Origin: Silvanigrella paludirubra | Lineage (GTDB): Bacteria; Bdellovibrionota_B; Oligoflexia; Silvanigrellales; Silvanigrellaceae | DNA length: 64,000 nucleotides | Direction of reading: 5' to 3' | Assembly (NCBI RefSeq): GCF_009208775.1 | Contig: NZ_WFLM01000004.1 | Location: 248,001 to 312,000, forward strand | In this document: piece by piece, positions 25,895 through 35,672 of the stretch | Position numbering within the stretch: the stretch's first letter is position 1 | Layout of the letters: each line of letters starts with the position of its first letter | Notes under the pieces: generated by a model | Seen by the model: the letters and a program-made list of their open reading frames with translations, nothing else | What the model was told of the DNA's origin: nothing | The model's database searches: none | Program-made: the position numbers and the translations under genes

Positions 25895-28800
25895 TTTTAT
25901 TACCTTTATCTGAGTCAATATTTATAAAATTAAAATTGTTTTGTAAGAAGTTCATTAGAAATAATTCTGATTTATTAAATTTTCCTTCTTTATTTAAATT
26001 GTAGTCTTTTGTATTTTCGCTTTTCTCAAAATCATCATTTTTTAAATATTTTAATGTTATTATATTTTCTAAATTAACAATATTTTTTTTGGTTATTTCA
26101 AAATTAGTAAATTCTAGATAAGCTTTATTTATATAATATGGTTTATCTTGAATGATATCATAAAAGTAATAATTATCATTATTCATATTTAAATTAAAAA
26201 ACGGAATTTTATTTTTTGTATATAAGTATACTTTTCTTTGATTTAAATCTAACTTCACTTTTTGATCATTTGTGAGGAATATTAATTCATTATTTTTATT
26301 ATTTAAATTATTAACAATATCATTTAGATTTTTTCCAATATGTTGTTTTAACCAATTTTGATTATATGCTATAACATAAGGCTTAAAATCATTATCGATT
26401 TTATAAATTATTCCATTTTTTGATAGAATAACGGGTTCATTTAGATACATTTTAATATCTAATATTTCTTCATTTTCTGGGAGTAATATAGTTTCTAATG
26501 GACTAAATTGACCATTTTTATAATTTACTTTTTTTAATAAAGATTTATTTATGTATTCATCTGATATAAATAGTGAAGATGAATTGTTTGATTCTTTTCT
26601 ATATCCAACAAGTTTAATACGAATATCATCATAATTATAGGGTATTATAAATGTTTTTTGAATATCGTTAAAATACCAACCATGGATCATTCCAGAATGT
26701 TTTCCAAATAAACTTTTTAATATAAAAATAGGCCATTTTCTTTTTGTTATAGTAACAATATCAGCAATCTCAAAATCTTTTTTATGATCTAAAATTTGAT
26801 TGAAATCACTATTGTATAATTGAGCTTCTACTAAAAATACGCCGTCTTCTCTAATTTCATAAAATGAATGCTCAAAATTGCTAGTTTCTACAATAACATT
26901 TTCGCCGTTTTTATAAGTATCTGTAACATTTTTTATAATATAATTTTTCCCATTTTTATTTTTATATGAAATGACTTTTTCTTTTTTATTATAAAAGATA
27001 ATATTACCATTTATTTCATGATATATATCAACATTATTTATATCTTTAAATGAATGAGCTTCGTCAATATGAATTAACTCTCTTTTTTCAATGTTATAAA
27101 AGACAGGGGCGAGTAAATTGTGAATTAATTTTGCTTCTGGATGGTTTTTAATTTTTAAAAATTTAAAATTTGTTTCGCTATTATTTAAATAATTCTGCTC
27201 AATAAATTCATATAGATTTTTTAAATTTTTAATATGTTTTGCATCAATTTCTTTATTCACATCTAGTACGTTTTTTGGATGAAAAAGATGTAATTCCCAA
27301 TTTGATTTATGTATTTTATATATTCTTCCAATTTTATCTTGTATATATAGGTTATTAGGAATTTTATTTTTAAATAAGATAACAATATCATTAATTTTAA
27401 TTGAATTATCAATAAGTCTAGATAATTTAATTTCTGTAGCATCTATTCCAAAATACCAATTTTCTAATCCAATTGAATCTATTGAATAATTTGCGCCATC
27501 CGATAATTTTAAAAAGTGATTGCCATCTTGATCTGATTTAAAGTTGTAATTTATAAAATTTTTAAATTCGTTAGGAATTTCTGGGGTAATAAATTTTTTA
27601 CTTTTATCGCCAATAATAATATTAATATTTGATTTTTGATATTCATGCTCAAGAGATTCTATAGCATAATCTGATATTACTGGTTCAGCATATATATATT
27701 CAAATAAAAATCCTCCATTTTGTTGTATTTTGTAAGCACTCATAATTTCTTTATCATGTCTTAAAGTAATAGTAGGGCTCAATTGATATTTATATTTAAT
27801 ATAGGATATTGGCTGAATTGGGAGAATAATTTTTGTGCTATCTTGTATTTTTATTTCAGCAGAATCAAGCTTTTTTCTAATTTCAGATTCATTAATTGTA
27901 TTTCTAGGAATAAATGAATTTTTAAATGGAAAAGCTTTTGATTTATCTAAAATTGCTATAGGATTTTCTCCATGTGAGATATATAATGTTGTAGGATCAA
28001 AAAATGGTTTTGAATCAAGAATTTTTTGAGTTTCTTCATAACTCTTTGTTCTAGATGTTGGGTAAATATAATGACTACCAAATTTTATTTTGAGTAAATT
28101 ATTATTACTAAAGTCTAATTCACTTATAACAATGTTTAAATGATCTGGTTTTTCTAAGGTATTTTTAAAATTTTTATGTGCTAATGAAAGAATATTATTT
28201 GACGTATTAGGAATAAAGACATTTGAATCAGAAATAAGATAATGATTATTTTCATAATCGTAAAAATATTTTGCTATTTCTAAAGGCTTAATAATTACGT
28301 CAGCTACTACATCTGCGTAGGCATTAATCCCATAAGTTACTCCAAATATAGGGACGGCTAAAAAGGATGAAAAGGCAGAGGCTGATTCTCCGGCAATAAA
28401 AGCGATTCCATCTCCTAAGAACCCTAAACTTGCCGAAGCTAAGTCTGTTGCCAATCTTTCTTCGGATTTTACTCTCTCTGTAATAGTTTTTGCATTTATA
28501 ATTTCTATAAGATCAAAAATAAAATTTGCTGTATTTAAACTTATTGATAGTTTGTTTCCAATTTTTGCGATTTTATTTTCAATCTTTATTATGTTTCTTA
28601 AATTAAATTTATAATTATTATTTATTTCAGTTATTAATAGCAATGATTTTGAAGTATCTGTTATCACATCATTCGCTAATTGAGCTATATTTACATAAGT
28701 ATGTGCTTTTATAACTTTTTGTAATGTTGTGTCATTCTTATGAATAGAATAATCTGAATTTTTATCAGAAAAATATTCAATCATAAATGAAATCATATAA

Positions 28801-29489
28801 GCATGAGATAGACCAAAGTTTATATTAGAAAAATATTCATTTTGATTAGGATGGTTTTCAAAAGCTAAGCTATTGTTGTGATATTCTAACTGTTCTTTAA
28901 ATTTTTGAATATTTTGAAAATCTTCATTCGAGCTAATTTTGATTTCTTTTTTTGATTTATAAATTTCATCGTAAAACTCAATTGATTTTGAATTTTTATT
29001 CAGTGAAAATAAGTTTGGAACTAAATTTTTATTATTATTTATTTTATCTAATGCATTTTTTAAATGCATTGAGTAATATTCGGCTTTATATTTTATTTCT
29101 TCTTTTATATATTTTAATTCATTATTAAAGTCATTTTTTAATTTATTAATTTTTTCATTTCCATCTCCAAAATTGTTTAAAAATGACATTAGATCTGTTA
29201 TAATATTATATTTCTCATGTATATCATCTGATTCTAATGATTTAAGAGATGCTAGTCTTTTTTTGTATTTTTCAAAGTTCTCTTTCGTAGTGATTTCTTC
29301 AATAATTTCAAATGAATTATCAATATTTGAATTAAAAAAAGTACAAGGATTTGTAGCACTATTTAAGTGAACTAAATTAATTTTATTGTTATCATCTTTG
29401 TTTTCATGTTTTTTACAGCCTAAAATTAAAGTGGAAATAGCAAGAACTAATGGCGTATATTTTAATTCTTTTAGAATAAGGAGTTTCAT
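25884..29489 (-). CDS. Large lipoprotein with clostridial-toxin-like translocation (TcdA/TcdB pore) region
   Basis: A 1201-residue protein with a lipobox signal (LAISTLILGC, C25). After a helical N-terminal part it has a hydrophobic Ala/Gly-rich stretch (about 345-400) and then a segment resembling the translocation region of TcdA/TcdB: LNIVISELDFSNNNLLKI (about 451-468) and NINIIIGDKSKKFITPEIP (about 621-639), with matching spacing to what I recall of TcdB. The glucosyltransferase, cysteine protease and terminal repeat domains of those toxins are absent. The last 480 residues are unassigned beta-rich sequence. Known relatives insert into acidified endosomal membranes and pass an enzyme domain into the host cytosol. 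The stop codon overlaps the start of a secreted RNase gene, a plausible cargo. Confidence 0.78.
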   Translation of the reverse strand: MKLLILKELKYTPLVLAISTLILGCKKHENKDDNNKINLVHLNSATNPCTFFNSNIDNSFEIIEEITTKENFEKYKKRLASLKSLESDDIHEKYNIITDLMSFLNNFGDGNEKINKLKNDFNNELKYIKEEIKYKAEYYSMHLKNALDKINNNKNLVPNLFSLNKNSKSIEFYDEIYKSKKEIKISSNEDFQNIQKFKEQLEYHNNSLAFENHPNQNEYFSNINFGLSHAYMISFMIEYFSDKNSDYSIHKNDTTLQKVIKAHTYVNIAQLANDVITDTSKSLLLITEINNNYKFNLRNIIKIENKIAKIGNKLSISLNTANFIFDLIEIINAKTITERVKSEERLATDLASASLGFLGDGIAFIAGESASAFSSFLAVPIFGVTYGINAYADVVADVIIKPLEIAKYFYDYENNHYLISDSNVFIPNTSNNILSLAHKNFKNTLEKPDHLNIVISELDFSNNNLLKIKFGSHYIYPTSRTKSYEETQKILDSKPFFDPTTLYISHGENPIAILDKSKAFPFKNSFIPRNTINESEIRKKLDSAEIKIQDSTKIILPIQPISYIKYKYQLSPTITLRHDKEIMSAYKIQQNGGFLFEYIYAEPVISDYAIESLEHEYQKSNINIIIGDKSKKFITPEIPNEFKNFINYNFKSDQDGNHFLKLSDGANYSIDSIGLENWYFGIDATEIKLSRLIDNSIKINDIVILFKNKIPNNLYIQDKIGRIYKIHKSNWELHLFHPKNVLDVNKEIDAKHIKNLKNLYEFIEQNYLNNSETNFKFLKIKNHPEAKLIHNLLAPVFYNIEKRELIHIDEAHSFKDINNVDIYHEINGNIIFYNKKEKVISYKNKNGKNYIIKNVTDTYKNGENVIVETSNFEHSFYEIREDGVFLVEAQLYNSDFNQILDHKKDFEIADIVTITKRKWPIFILKSLFGKHSGMIHGWYFNDIQKTFIIPYNYDDIRIKLVGYRKESNNSSSLFISDEYINKSLLKKVNYKNGQFSPLETILLPENEEILDIKMYLNEPVILSKNGIIYKIDNDFKPYVIAYNQNWLKQHIGKNLNDIVNNLNNKNNELIFLTNDQKVKLDLNQRKVYLYTKNKIPFFNLNMNNDNYYFYDIIQDKPYYINKAYLEFTNFEITKKNIVNLENIITLKYLKNDDFEKSENTKDYNLNKEGKFNKSELFLMNFLQNNFNFINIDSDKGNKNVN

Positions 29490-29792
29490 TTAATCACCTT
29501 TTTACTAAAAAAAACATATAATAATAATTAAATTATTTTTTATTATTATATGTTTTTTATTTTATTTTATTTTAATTATCTAAATGTTAATTTAGACGAT
29601 TTTTGAAATATCATAAAAATATAAATTATCAAGTTAATATCTAAAAATTGTATAAAAATATTTTAAAGTTAGATGGCCTTGAGTTCCATAACCTTTTGCC
29701 TTTTTTATTTATTAAATATTATGAATAATAAAAAAGAAATGGAATAATGAGAGTGTTTCATTTTCTAAAAATGGATTTAATTCCTATTAAAA
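29490..29792. other. Intergenic region upstream of the large lipoprotein gene
   Basis: 303 AT-rich bp between the yciO-like gene and the toxin-like lipoprotein gene, both on the minus strand. The only marked structure is the 19-bp stem hairpin at 29509-29558. The ribosome site AAGGTG lies at about 29496-29501. Confidence 0.6.
29507..29558 (-). terminator. Terminator-like hairpin in the leader of the large lipoprotein gene
   Basis: A perfect 19-bp stem (29509-29527 with 29540-29558) and 12-nt loop. Read on the minus strand it is followed by eight T's and then, within about ten bases, the AAGGTG ribosome site of the lipoprotein gene starting at 29489. It may end the upstream yciO-like transcript. 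A TATAAT hexamer lies inside the upstream arm, so the lipoprotein promoter could be within the hairpin, or the leader may be an attenuator. Confidence 0.6.
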
Positions 29793-30467
29793 TTATTTTA
29801 GACCTAAAAAATCGAGATCCCATCCGCCATCGCGAATTATTTCAGGCGGCTCTTGCGAAAAATCGACAATGGTAGATACTTTTATGGGAACAATTTCATC
29901 ATTTTTTATAGCTAGATCTATAATTCCAGGTGATGCTTGTTTGCAAATATCTGTTACGTTTGTCCACCAAAAATCGTGGACATTATTTTCATCGAAATAA
30001 TCTTGTGCTAAGAGTTCTTCATCATCTGTAATACTTGTTACCAAAAGAGGATTATCTATTTCCATTGTGATACTTTGAATTATAGGATGATTGGAAATTC
30101 GAATGCCCACAGTTTTTCGTTTTGGACCAGCAGCAATTTTTGGCGTGTTTTTTGTGCAAGGTAATATAAATGTATAAGGACCTGGCCATGCTCTTGTTGC
30201 AATCCGAAATGTTTGAGTAGTAAGATACGCTAACTTACTTACCTGAGAAATATCTTTACAAAAAAGACTGAATGGTTTGTTTTTAGGATGTCCTGGACGC
30301 AGTTTTAATAATTTTTCATGAGTGGAATCATAGGAAGCACTTCCAATGAAACAATAACCCGTTTCACTTGGTGCAAGTATAATACCTCCCCTGTCAATTA
30401 TTTCGATGACTTCCTTTATACGTCTTTTATCAGGATTCTTTTGATGTATGCTTAAAACTTGGGTCAT
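29793..30467 (-). CDS. YciO/YrdC/Sua5-family protein
   Basis: A 224-residue protein of the YrdC-like fold that binds nucleotide and threonylcarbamoyl-type intermediates. The opening TQVLSIHQKNPDKRRI matches YciO proteins (IHPxNPQxR), followed by GGIILAPSETGYCFIGSA, RPGHPKNKPFSLFC and RAWPGPYTFILP. YrdC/Sua5 relatives make threonylcarbamoyl-AMP for the t6A tRNA modification; the exact role of YciO members is less clear. I chose ATG 30467, with AAGG seven bases upstream, over an upstream ATG (30530) that would add 21 unlike-family residues. Confidence 0.87.
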   Translation of the reverse strand: MTQVLSIHQKNPDKRRIKEVIEIIDRGGIILAPSETGYCFIGSASYDSTHEKLLKLRPGHPKNKPFSLFCKDISQVSKLAYLTTQTFRIATRAWPGPYTFILPCTKNTPKIAAGPKRKTVGIRISNHPIIQSITMEIDNPLLVTSITDDEELLAQDYFDENNVHDFWWTNVTDICKQASPGIIDLAIKNDEIVPIKVSTIVDFSQEPPEIIRDGGWDLDFLGLK

Positions 30468-30580
30468 GAGATTGCCTTCTTTCTCATTATGAGAGAATGA
30501 GTTTTTACAATGTGAAATTGCATTTGTCATTTAATCTTTTTTGACTGCTTGAGTTTCTTTCACATTCTGTTAACGGCAAG

Positions 30581-30609
30581 TTGACATATGATTCGATATG
30601 AATTCTTAT
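30581..30609 (+). promoter_or_regulatory. Possible promoter of the nuo genes
   Basis: A perfect TTGACA (30581-30586) followed after 17 bp by TCTTAT (30604-30609, four of six). Transcription would start near 30616, downstream of the first ATG (30588) and upstream of the ATG at 30651 with its GGGGAGGA site, which supports the later start for nuoCD. Confidence 0.4.
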
Positions 30610-30650
30610 GGCACCGAAAATGTAGCACGTCAGGGGAGGATATATCCGCG

Positions 30651-32354
30651 ATGGATGCTTTTTACGCTACTATTATTGAAGATTTAAAAAATATTGTTTC
30701 TGCTGAATCATGGCAGTTTGAAGAACGCGCGCAATTTGAAAGTGAACAAACACTCACAGTTGCCAAAGAAAAAATTAGAGAAGTCATGCTTTGTCTTCGT
30801 GATAAACATGAATTTCAATTTTTAATTGATCTTTGTGGTGTGGATTGGCCTCAAAGAGAAAAGCGTTTTGATGTTGTTTACCATTTACTGGCACCAAAAC
30901 ATAAAAAACGTTTGCGTGTAAAATGTATGGTTGGAGAAAAAGAATCCATTCCTTCTATTCATGATATTTGGAAAACCGCAAATTGGCATGAACGTGAAGC
31001 TTGGGATATGTACGGAATTGATTTTTCTGGCCATCCCGATATGCGTCGTATTTTAACTCATCATGAATTTGTAGGTCATCCTTTACGTAAGGATTATCCA
31101 GCAGATAAAAATCAATCCATGCGCGGTGAAGCGCTTGAAAATACATTTGATAAAGATCGTCAACGCCTTATGGCAAAATACGATCACGAAGATCTCATGT
31201 GGATTAACATCGGTCCAGCGCACCCTGCAACACATGGTACGTTACGTTTTATGTCTGTAATAGATGGCGCAGAACGTATTAAAGAAATGGATGTAGAAAT
31301 CGGTTATCTACATCGTTGTTTTGAAAAAATGTGTGAAACACATAATTATAATCAAATTATTCCATATACTGATCGTTTAAATTATTGTTCTTCTCCTATG
31401 AATAACAGTGCATTTTGTGAAACAGTCGAAAAATTAATCGGTGTTAAAGTACCACCACGTGCACAAATGATGCGAATGATCATCGATGAACTTTCTCGAA
31501 TTATGGATCACTATGTTTGTATTGGTGCAAATCTTGTTGACTTAGGTGCAATTACAGGTTTCTTCTATTTATTTGAAGAAAGAGAACATATTTACACCTT
31601 ATTTGAAAAACTTTGTGGCGCAAGACTTACTGTTTCTTTAATGAGAATTGGTGGAATGGGTTTTGATGTTCCTGAAGGTTGGCTCGATGAGTGCAGTGTC
31701 GTTGTCGATAAAATTGAAAAACGTCACCAAGAAATTGAAAGTCTTGTTACTTCAAATAGAATTTTTGTACAAAGAACAAAAGGCTCAGGAATATTATCAA
31801 AAGAAAGTGCTATTCAATATGGATATACAGGTCCATGTTTAAGAGCTACTGGCTTTGAATACGATATTCGTAAAGAAGAACCTTATTGGTTTTATGATCA
31901 AGTTGATTTTGATGTTCCTGTTGGGACACATGGTGATACTTATGATCGTTACCTTGTTAGAATGGAAGAAGTCCGTCAAAGTATTAAAATTTTACGCTGG
32001 TGTTTTAAAAATATGCCAGAAGGTCCTATTAATGTTCCCGATAAAAATATCGTTTTGCCATCTAAAAAAGATGTCTATGGTAACATTGAAGGATTAATGA
32101 ATCACTTTATGTTGATTATTAAAGGTGTTCAACCACCAAAAGGTGAAATTTATCATCGCAGCGAAGCTGCCAATGGTGAACTTGGATTCTATGTCATTTC
32201 TGATGGTTCTGGAAATCCATACAGAGTGAAATGTAGAGCACCATGTTTTTCAATATTGGGTGGGTTTACAGAAATGGTACACGGTAACTTTCTTGCCGAT
32301 GCCGTAGCAGCACTTGGTAGCATTAACATCATTGCAGGCGAACTAGATAGATAA
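30651..32354 (+). CDS. nuoCD: NADH-quinone oxidoreductase subunit C/D fusion
   Basis: A 567-residue fusion of NuoC (about 1-180; FLIDLCGVDWPQRE, then HEREAWDMYGIDFSGHPD and LRKDYP) and NuoD (from about 185; MWINIGPAHPATHGTLRF, EIGYLHRCFEKM, YTDRLNYCSS, and the closing CRAPCFSILGGF). These peripheral-arm subunits form the quinone-reaction region of respiratory complex I. The fusion is known from enterobacteria and some other lineages. ATG at 30651 is preceded by GGGGAGGA. An ATG at 30588 would add 21 residues but has no ribosome site. It heads the cluster nuoCD-E-F-G-I. Confidence 0.94.
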   Translation: MDAFYATIIEDLKNIVSAESWQFEERAQFESEQTLTVAKEKIREVMLCLRDKHEFQFLIDLCGVDWPQREKRFDVVYHLLAPKHKKRLRVKCMVGEKESIPSIHDIWKTANWHEREAWDMYGIDFSGHPDMRRILTHHEFVGHPLRKDYPADKNQSMRGEALENTFDKDRQRLMAKYDHEDLMWINIGPAHPATHGTLRFMSVIDGAERIKEMDVEIGYLHRCFEKMCETHNYNQIIPYTDRLNYCSSPMNNSAFCETVEKLIGVKVPPRAQMMRMIIDELSRIMDHYVCIGANLVDLGAITGFFYLFEEREHIYTLFEKLCGARLTVSLMRIGGMGFDVPEGWLDECSVVVDKIEKRHQEIESLVTSNRIFVQRTKGSGILSKESAIQYGYTGPCLRATGFEYDIRKEEPYWFYDQVDFDVPVGTHGDTYDRYLVRMEEVRQSIKILRWCFKNMPEGPINVPDKNIVLPSKKDVYGNIEGLMNHFMLIIKGVQPPKGEIYHRSEAANGELGFYVISDGSGNPYRVKCRAPCFSILGGFTEMVHGNFLADAVAALGSINIIAGELDR

Positions 32355-32364
32355 GGGGCAATAT

Positions 32365-32883
32365 ATGCCATATTTTTCACAAGAATTAACTAAAATCATA
32401 GAAGGTTATCTCAAAAGATATGAGACAAAACGTTCTAGCATTCTCCCTATTCTTCATGCAGTCCAAGATGAAAAAGATTGGATTTCTGATCAAGATGTTG
32501 ATGCCCTAGAAAAAGAATTTGGGCTATCTGCTGTAGATATTCGTGAAGTTCTCACGTTTTATACAATGTATAGACAATCACCTCCCAAACCTTATCGTTT
32601 TGAAATATGCAAAAGTATTTCTTGTTGGCTTTTGGGCGCGAATGAAACGATTCTTGCTGTTCGCAAAGAAATTGAAAAAGCAGAAAAAGAAGGAAGACCA
32701 CTTCCATTTGAAGTTCATGGCGTTGAATGTTTAGGACAATGTGGTTATGCTCCTTCAACATTAATTAACAAGGATCGCCATAATAACGTAACACCTGAAA
32801 AGGCATTGGCGCTTATTAAAGAATACTGTTCAAAAGAATTGCCAAAAGCTGCGATAAACTGTGCAGCAAATGCTAAGAAATAA
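32365..32883 (+). CDS. nuoE: NADH-quinone oxidoreductase subunit E
   Basis: A 172-residue thioredoxin-fold subunit carrying the [2Fe-2S] cluster N1a: CKSISC (CxxxxC) and ECLGQCGYAP (CxxxC). The N-terminal half has the typical LPILHAVQDEKDWI and VREVLTFYTMYRQSP-like helices. It forms the NADH-oxidising tip of complex I with NuoF and NuoG. ATG with AAGGGGC upstream, 10 bp after nuoCD. The Asn/Lys-rich C-terminal tail after residue 150 is probably disordered. Confidence 0.95.
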   Translation: MPYFSQELTKIIEGYLKRYETKRSSILPILHAVQDEKDWISDQDVDALEKEFGLSAVDIREVLTFYTMYRQSPPKPYRFEICKSISCWLLGANETILAVRKEIEKAEKEGRPLPFEVHGVECLGQCGYAPSTLINKDRHNNVTPEKALALIKEYCSKELPKAAINCAANAKK

Positions 32884-32894
32884 GGAGACTTTTC

Positions 32895-34187
32895 ATGCCC
32901 GTAATTAAGAACGAATATCAAGGTCGTAAGCCTGATGAATTTCGTATTCTGCTCGGCCTTGAAGGTCATCCTGATTCACGGAATATAAAAACATACATTG
33001 AAAAAAGTAACGGATACAAAGCGCTTGAAAAAGTATTAAAAGGCGGCATGTCCTCTGAAGATGTAATCAATACTGTAAAAGCATCGGGTCTTCGTGGTCG
33101 TGGTGGTGCAGGATTTCCTACAGGATTAAAGTGGAGCTTTGTTCCAAAAGGACCTGGTGAAAAGTATTTAATTACAAACTTTGATGAAGGTGAACCTGGT
33201 ACCTATAAAGATTGTTACATTTCAGAAGTAACACCACATTCTTTAGTTGAAGGCAAAATTATTGCATCTTATGCAATTGGAGCACAAAAAAGTTATATCT
33301 ATATTCGTGGTGAATTTTATAACGAAATAAAATGGTGCGAAAAAGCAATACAAGAAGCTTATGATGCAGGTTACCTTGGTGAAAATATTATGAGCTCTGG
33401 CTTTACACATCATATGGATGTGTATTCGGGAGCAGGTGCTTATATTTGTGGAGAAGAAACAGGATTAATTTCTTCTCTTGAAGGTAAAAAAGGACAACCT
33501 AAATTAAAACCACCTTTTCCAGCTGTAAAAGGTTATTTAGGAAAACCTACTGTTGTAAATAATGTGGAATCTCTTGCTGTCGTTCCTTGGATTATCAATA
33601 ATGGTCCCGAAGCTTATAAAAAATTCGGCACAGAAAAATCTCCGGGAACAAAATTATTTAATGTCAGTGGTCCTATTGCACGTCCTGGGTGTTATGAATT
33701 GCCACTTGGTTATCCATTGATGCGTTTTTTAAATGAAGACTGCGGTGGTTTATTAGACGGGAAAAAATTAAAAGCTGTTATTCCAGGTGGATCATCAGCT
33801 CCTATATTAACGGCAAAAGAATGTGAAAACGTAACACTCGATTATGAATCCATTGCTGCAGCAGGTTCTATGTTGGGTTCTGGAGCCATCATTGTTATTC
33901 CAGAAGGTGTTGGTATGCCTTCTGTATTAGAAAATTTAATGGATTTTTATTCGCATGAGTCTTGCGGTCAATGTACACCTTGCCGCGAAGGTACGGGTTG
34001 GCTTTATAAAATGTCCAAACACATTTTAAAAGGAAATGCGACAAAAGCAGATTTCAATCGCATTAACACGGTTGCAAATAATATGCGTGGAAAAACAATT
34101 TGTGTTCTTTCTGATGCTGCTGCCGATCCTGCCCGTGCAATTATTGCAAAATATGCGCATGAATTTGAACCATATCTTAAAGGGTAA
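32895..34187 (+). CDS. nuoF: NADH-quinone oxidoreductase subunit F
   Basis: A 430-residue flavoprotein subunit that binds NADH, FMN and one [4Fe-4S] cluster (N3) and oxidises NADH. Visible motifs are [16 protein letters not shown] (NADH/FMN site), [19 protein letters not shown] and the cluster site [15 protein letters not shown] with the distant Cys in [17 protein letters not shown] lies upstream of the ATG, 11 bp after nuoE. Length and motifs are fully typical. Confidence 0.96.
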   Translation: MPVIKNEYQGRKPDEFRILLGLEGHPDSRNIKTYIEKSNGYKALEKVLKGGMSSEDVINTVKASGLRGRGGAGFPTGLKWSFVPKGPGEKYLITNFDEGEPGTYKDCYISEVTPHSLVEGKIIASYAIGAQKSYIYIRGEFYNEIKWCEKAIQEAYDAGYLGENIMSSGFTHHMDVYSGAGAYICGEETGLISSLEGKKGQPKLKPPFPAVKGYLGKPTVVNNVESLAVVPWIINNGPEAYKKFGTEKSPGTKLFNVSGPIARPGCYELPLGYPLMRFLNEDCGGLLDGKKLKAVIPGGSSAPILTAKECENVTLDYESIAAAGSMLGSGAIIVIPEGVGMPSVLENLMDFYSHESCGQCTPCREGTGWLYKMSKHILKGNATKADFNRINTVANNMRGKTICVLSDAAADPARAIIAKYAHEFEPYLKG

Positions 34188-34192
34188 ATAAA

Positions 34193-35662
34193 ATGTCAGA
34201 AACTGTTACGTTAACAATTGATGGCAAAGAAGTAACTGTACCAAAAGGAACTTCTGTAATTGAAGCAACTGAATTGCTTGGAATTGAAATTCCTCGTTTC
34301 TGTTGGCATCCAGGACTTTCTGTTGCTGGTGTTTGTCGTTTTTGTATGGTGAAAATTGAAGGCATGCCTAAACTTCAAATCGCTTGTAATACAACATGTA
34401 CGGAAGGCATGAAGGTCATTACTGTGAGTGATGAAGTAAAAGATGCTCATAAATGGGCTCTTGAATTTCACCTTATCAATCACCCACTCGACTGTCCAAT
34501 TTGTGATCAAGCTGGTGAATGTGAATTACAAAATTATTATATGAAAGTTGGTAAGTACACATCCCAAATGGATGAAGATAAAGTACTTAAACCAAAAGCG
34601 CTAGATGTCGGTGATAATCTTGTGCTTGATACCGAACGTTGTATTTTATGCTCTCGTTGTGTTCGTTTTGAAGACGAAGTAACAAAAACAAGTGCACTTG
34701 GAATTTTTAATAGAGGCGATCATTCTGTAATTGGAACATTCCCTAATCGTAAAATTCAACATAATTATAGTTATAACATTGTTGATATTTGTCCTGTTGG
34801 AGCTTTTACAGCAAAAGATTTCCGTTTTAAATGTCGTGTTTGGTTCTTAAGTGAAACAAAAACAATTTGCCCAGGATGCTCAACAGGCTGTAACGTAACA
34901 TTATTTGAACATAAAAATCAGCGTGAATATTACCGGTTAAAACCACGTAAAAATAAAGAAGTTAACGGTCATTGGATGTGTGATTATGGTAGAACAATGT
35001 ACCATCATTTAAATGCAGATGAACGTTTGGCAGTTCCTATGTCAGTTGGAAAACATTTACCTTGGGATTCCGTGAAAAAAGAGTTATCTCAAAAACTTTC
35101 CTCTTTAAAAGGAAAAGCCGATCAAGTTGCTGTGGTATTAACACCTCAATATACAAATGAAGAATATGAAAATATATTTTCATCTTTGAAATCTGTTTTA
35201 GGTTCGTTGCCTAAAGTATATGTTTGGCGTGATGCGAATGAAAAAGCAGATAGTTTTGATGGAATTTTATTCCGTGGAGATCACAATCCAAATACAGTTG
35301 GTTTAAAACAATTATTAGAGCGTAATTCTATAAGCCCTGTTTCTTTAAGTGGTGACTTTTCGGTATTAGCATCTCAAAATGCTTCTCTTACAATTGTATT
35401 TGGTCCTGAAATTGAAAAGTCATACTCTCAATTTTCAAATGAAGTAACAAGATTTGCAGAGCTAACAAATGTTATTTATTTTGGAACTACAAAAAATCCA
35501 ATTACAAAGAAATTTTCTCTTGCTGTACCTACAAAAGTATTTTCCGAGAAAAATGGAACTTTTGTTAACTACAATGGTATTGCACAAAAACTCAAAGCAA
35601 ATCCTCCTGTGTTCCCAGCAATGCTAGGAATTGAGGATATTTTTTCTGAAATGAAAGTGTGA
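34193..35662 (+). CDS. nuoG: NADH-quinone oxidoreductase subunit G, short form
   Basis: A 489-residue subunit. The N-terminal ferredoxin part has the [2Fe-2S] site (FCWHPGLSVAGVCRFC and later CNTTC), the His-ligated cluster region HPLDCPICDQAGECELQ, the [4Fe-4S] motif CILCSRCVRFEDE with DICPVGAFT, and a further CPGCSTGC. The molybdopterin-oxidoreductase-like C-terminal region is much shorter than in E. coli NuoG (about 900 residues) and ends soon after a partial domain. Electrons pass from FMN through these clusters to NuoI. Starts 5 bp after nuoF. Confidence 0.93.
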   Translation: MSETVTLTIDGKEVTVPKGTSVIEATELLGIEIPRFCWHPGLSVAGVCRFCMVKIEGMPKLQIACNTTCTEGMKVITVSDEVKDAHKWALEFHLINHPLDCPICDQAGECELQNYYMKVGKYTSQMDEDKVLKPKALDVGDNLVLDTERCILCSRCVRFEDEVTKTSALGIFNRGDHSVIGTFPNRKIQHNYSYNIVDICPVGAFTAKDFRFKCRVWFLSETKTICPGCSTGCNVTLFEHKNQREYYRLKPRKNKEVNGHWMCDYGRTMYHHLNADERLAVPMSVGKHLPWDSVKKELSQKLSSLKGKADQVAVVLTPQYTNEEYENIFSSLKSVLGSLPKVYVWRDANEKADSFDGILFRGDHNPNTVGLKQLLERNSISPVSLSGDFSVLASQNASLTIVFGPEIEKSYSQFSNEVTRFAELTNVIYFGTTKNPITKKFSLAVPTKVFSEKNGTFVNYNGIAQKLKANPPVFPAMLGIEDIFSEMKV

Positions 35663-35672
35663 GGCATTCAAT

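Noticed and set aside
25884..29489. Reading the large lipoprotein as a complete clostridial-type glucosylating toxin
   Set aside because: No glucosyltransferase DxD region, cysteine protease domain or C-terminal repeats can be seen; only the translocation-like part is supported.
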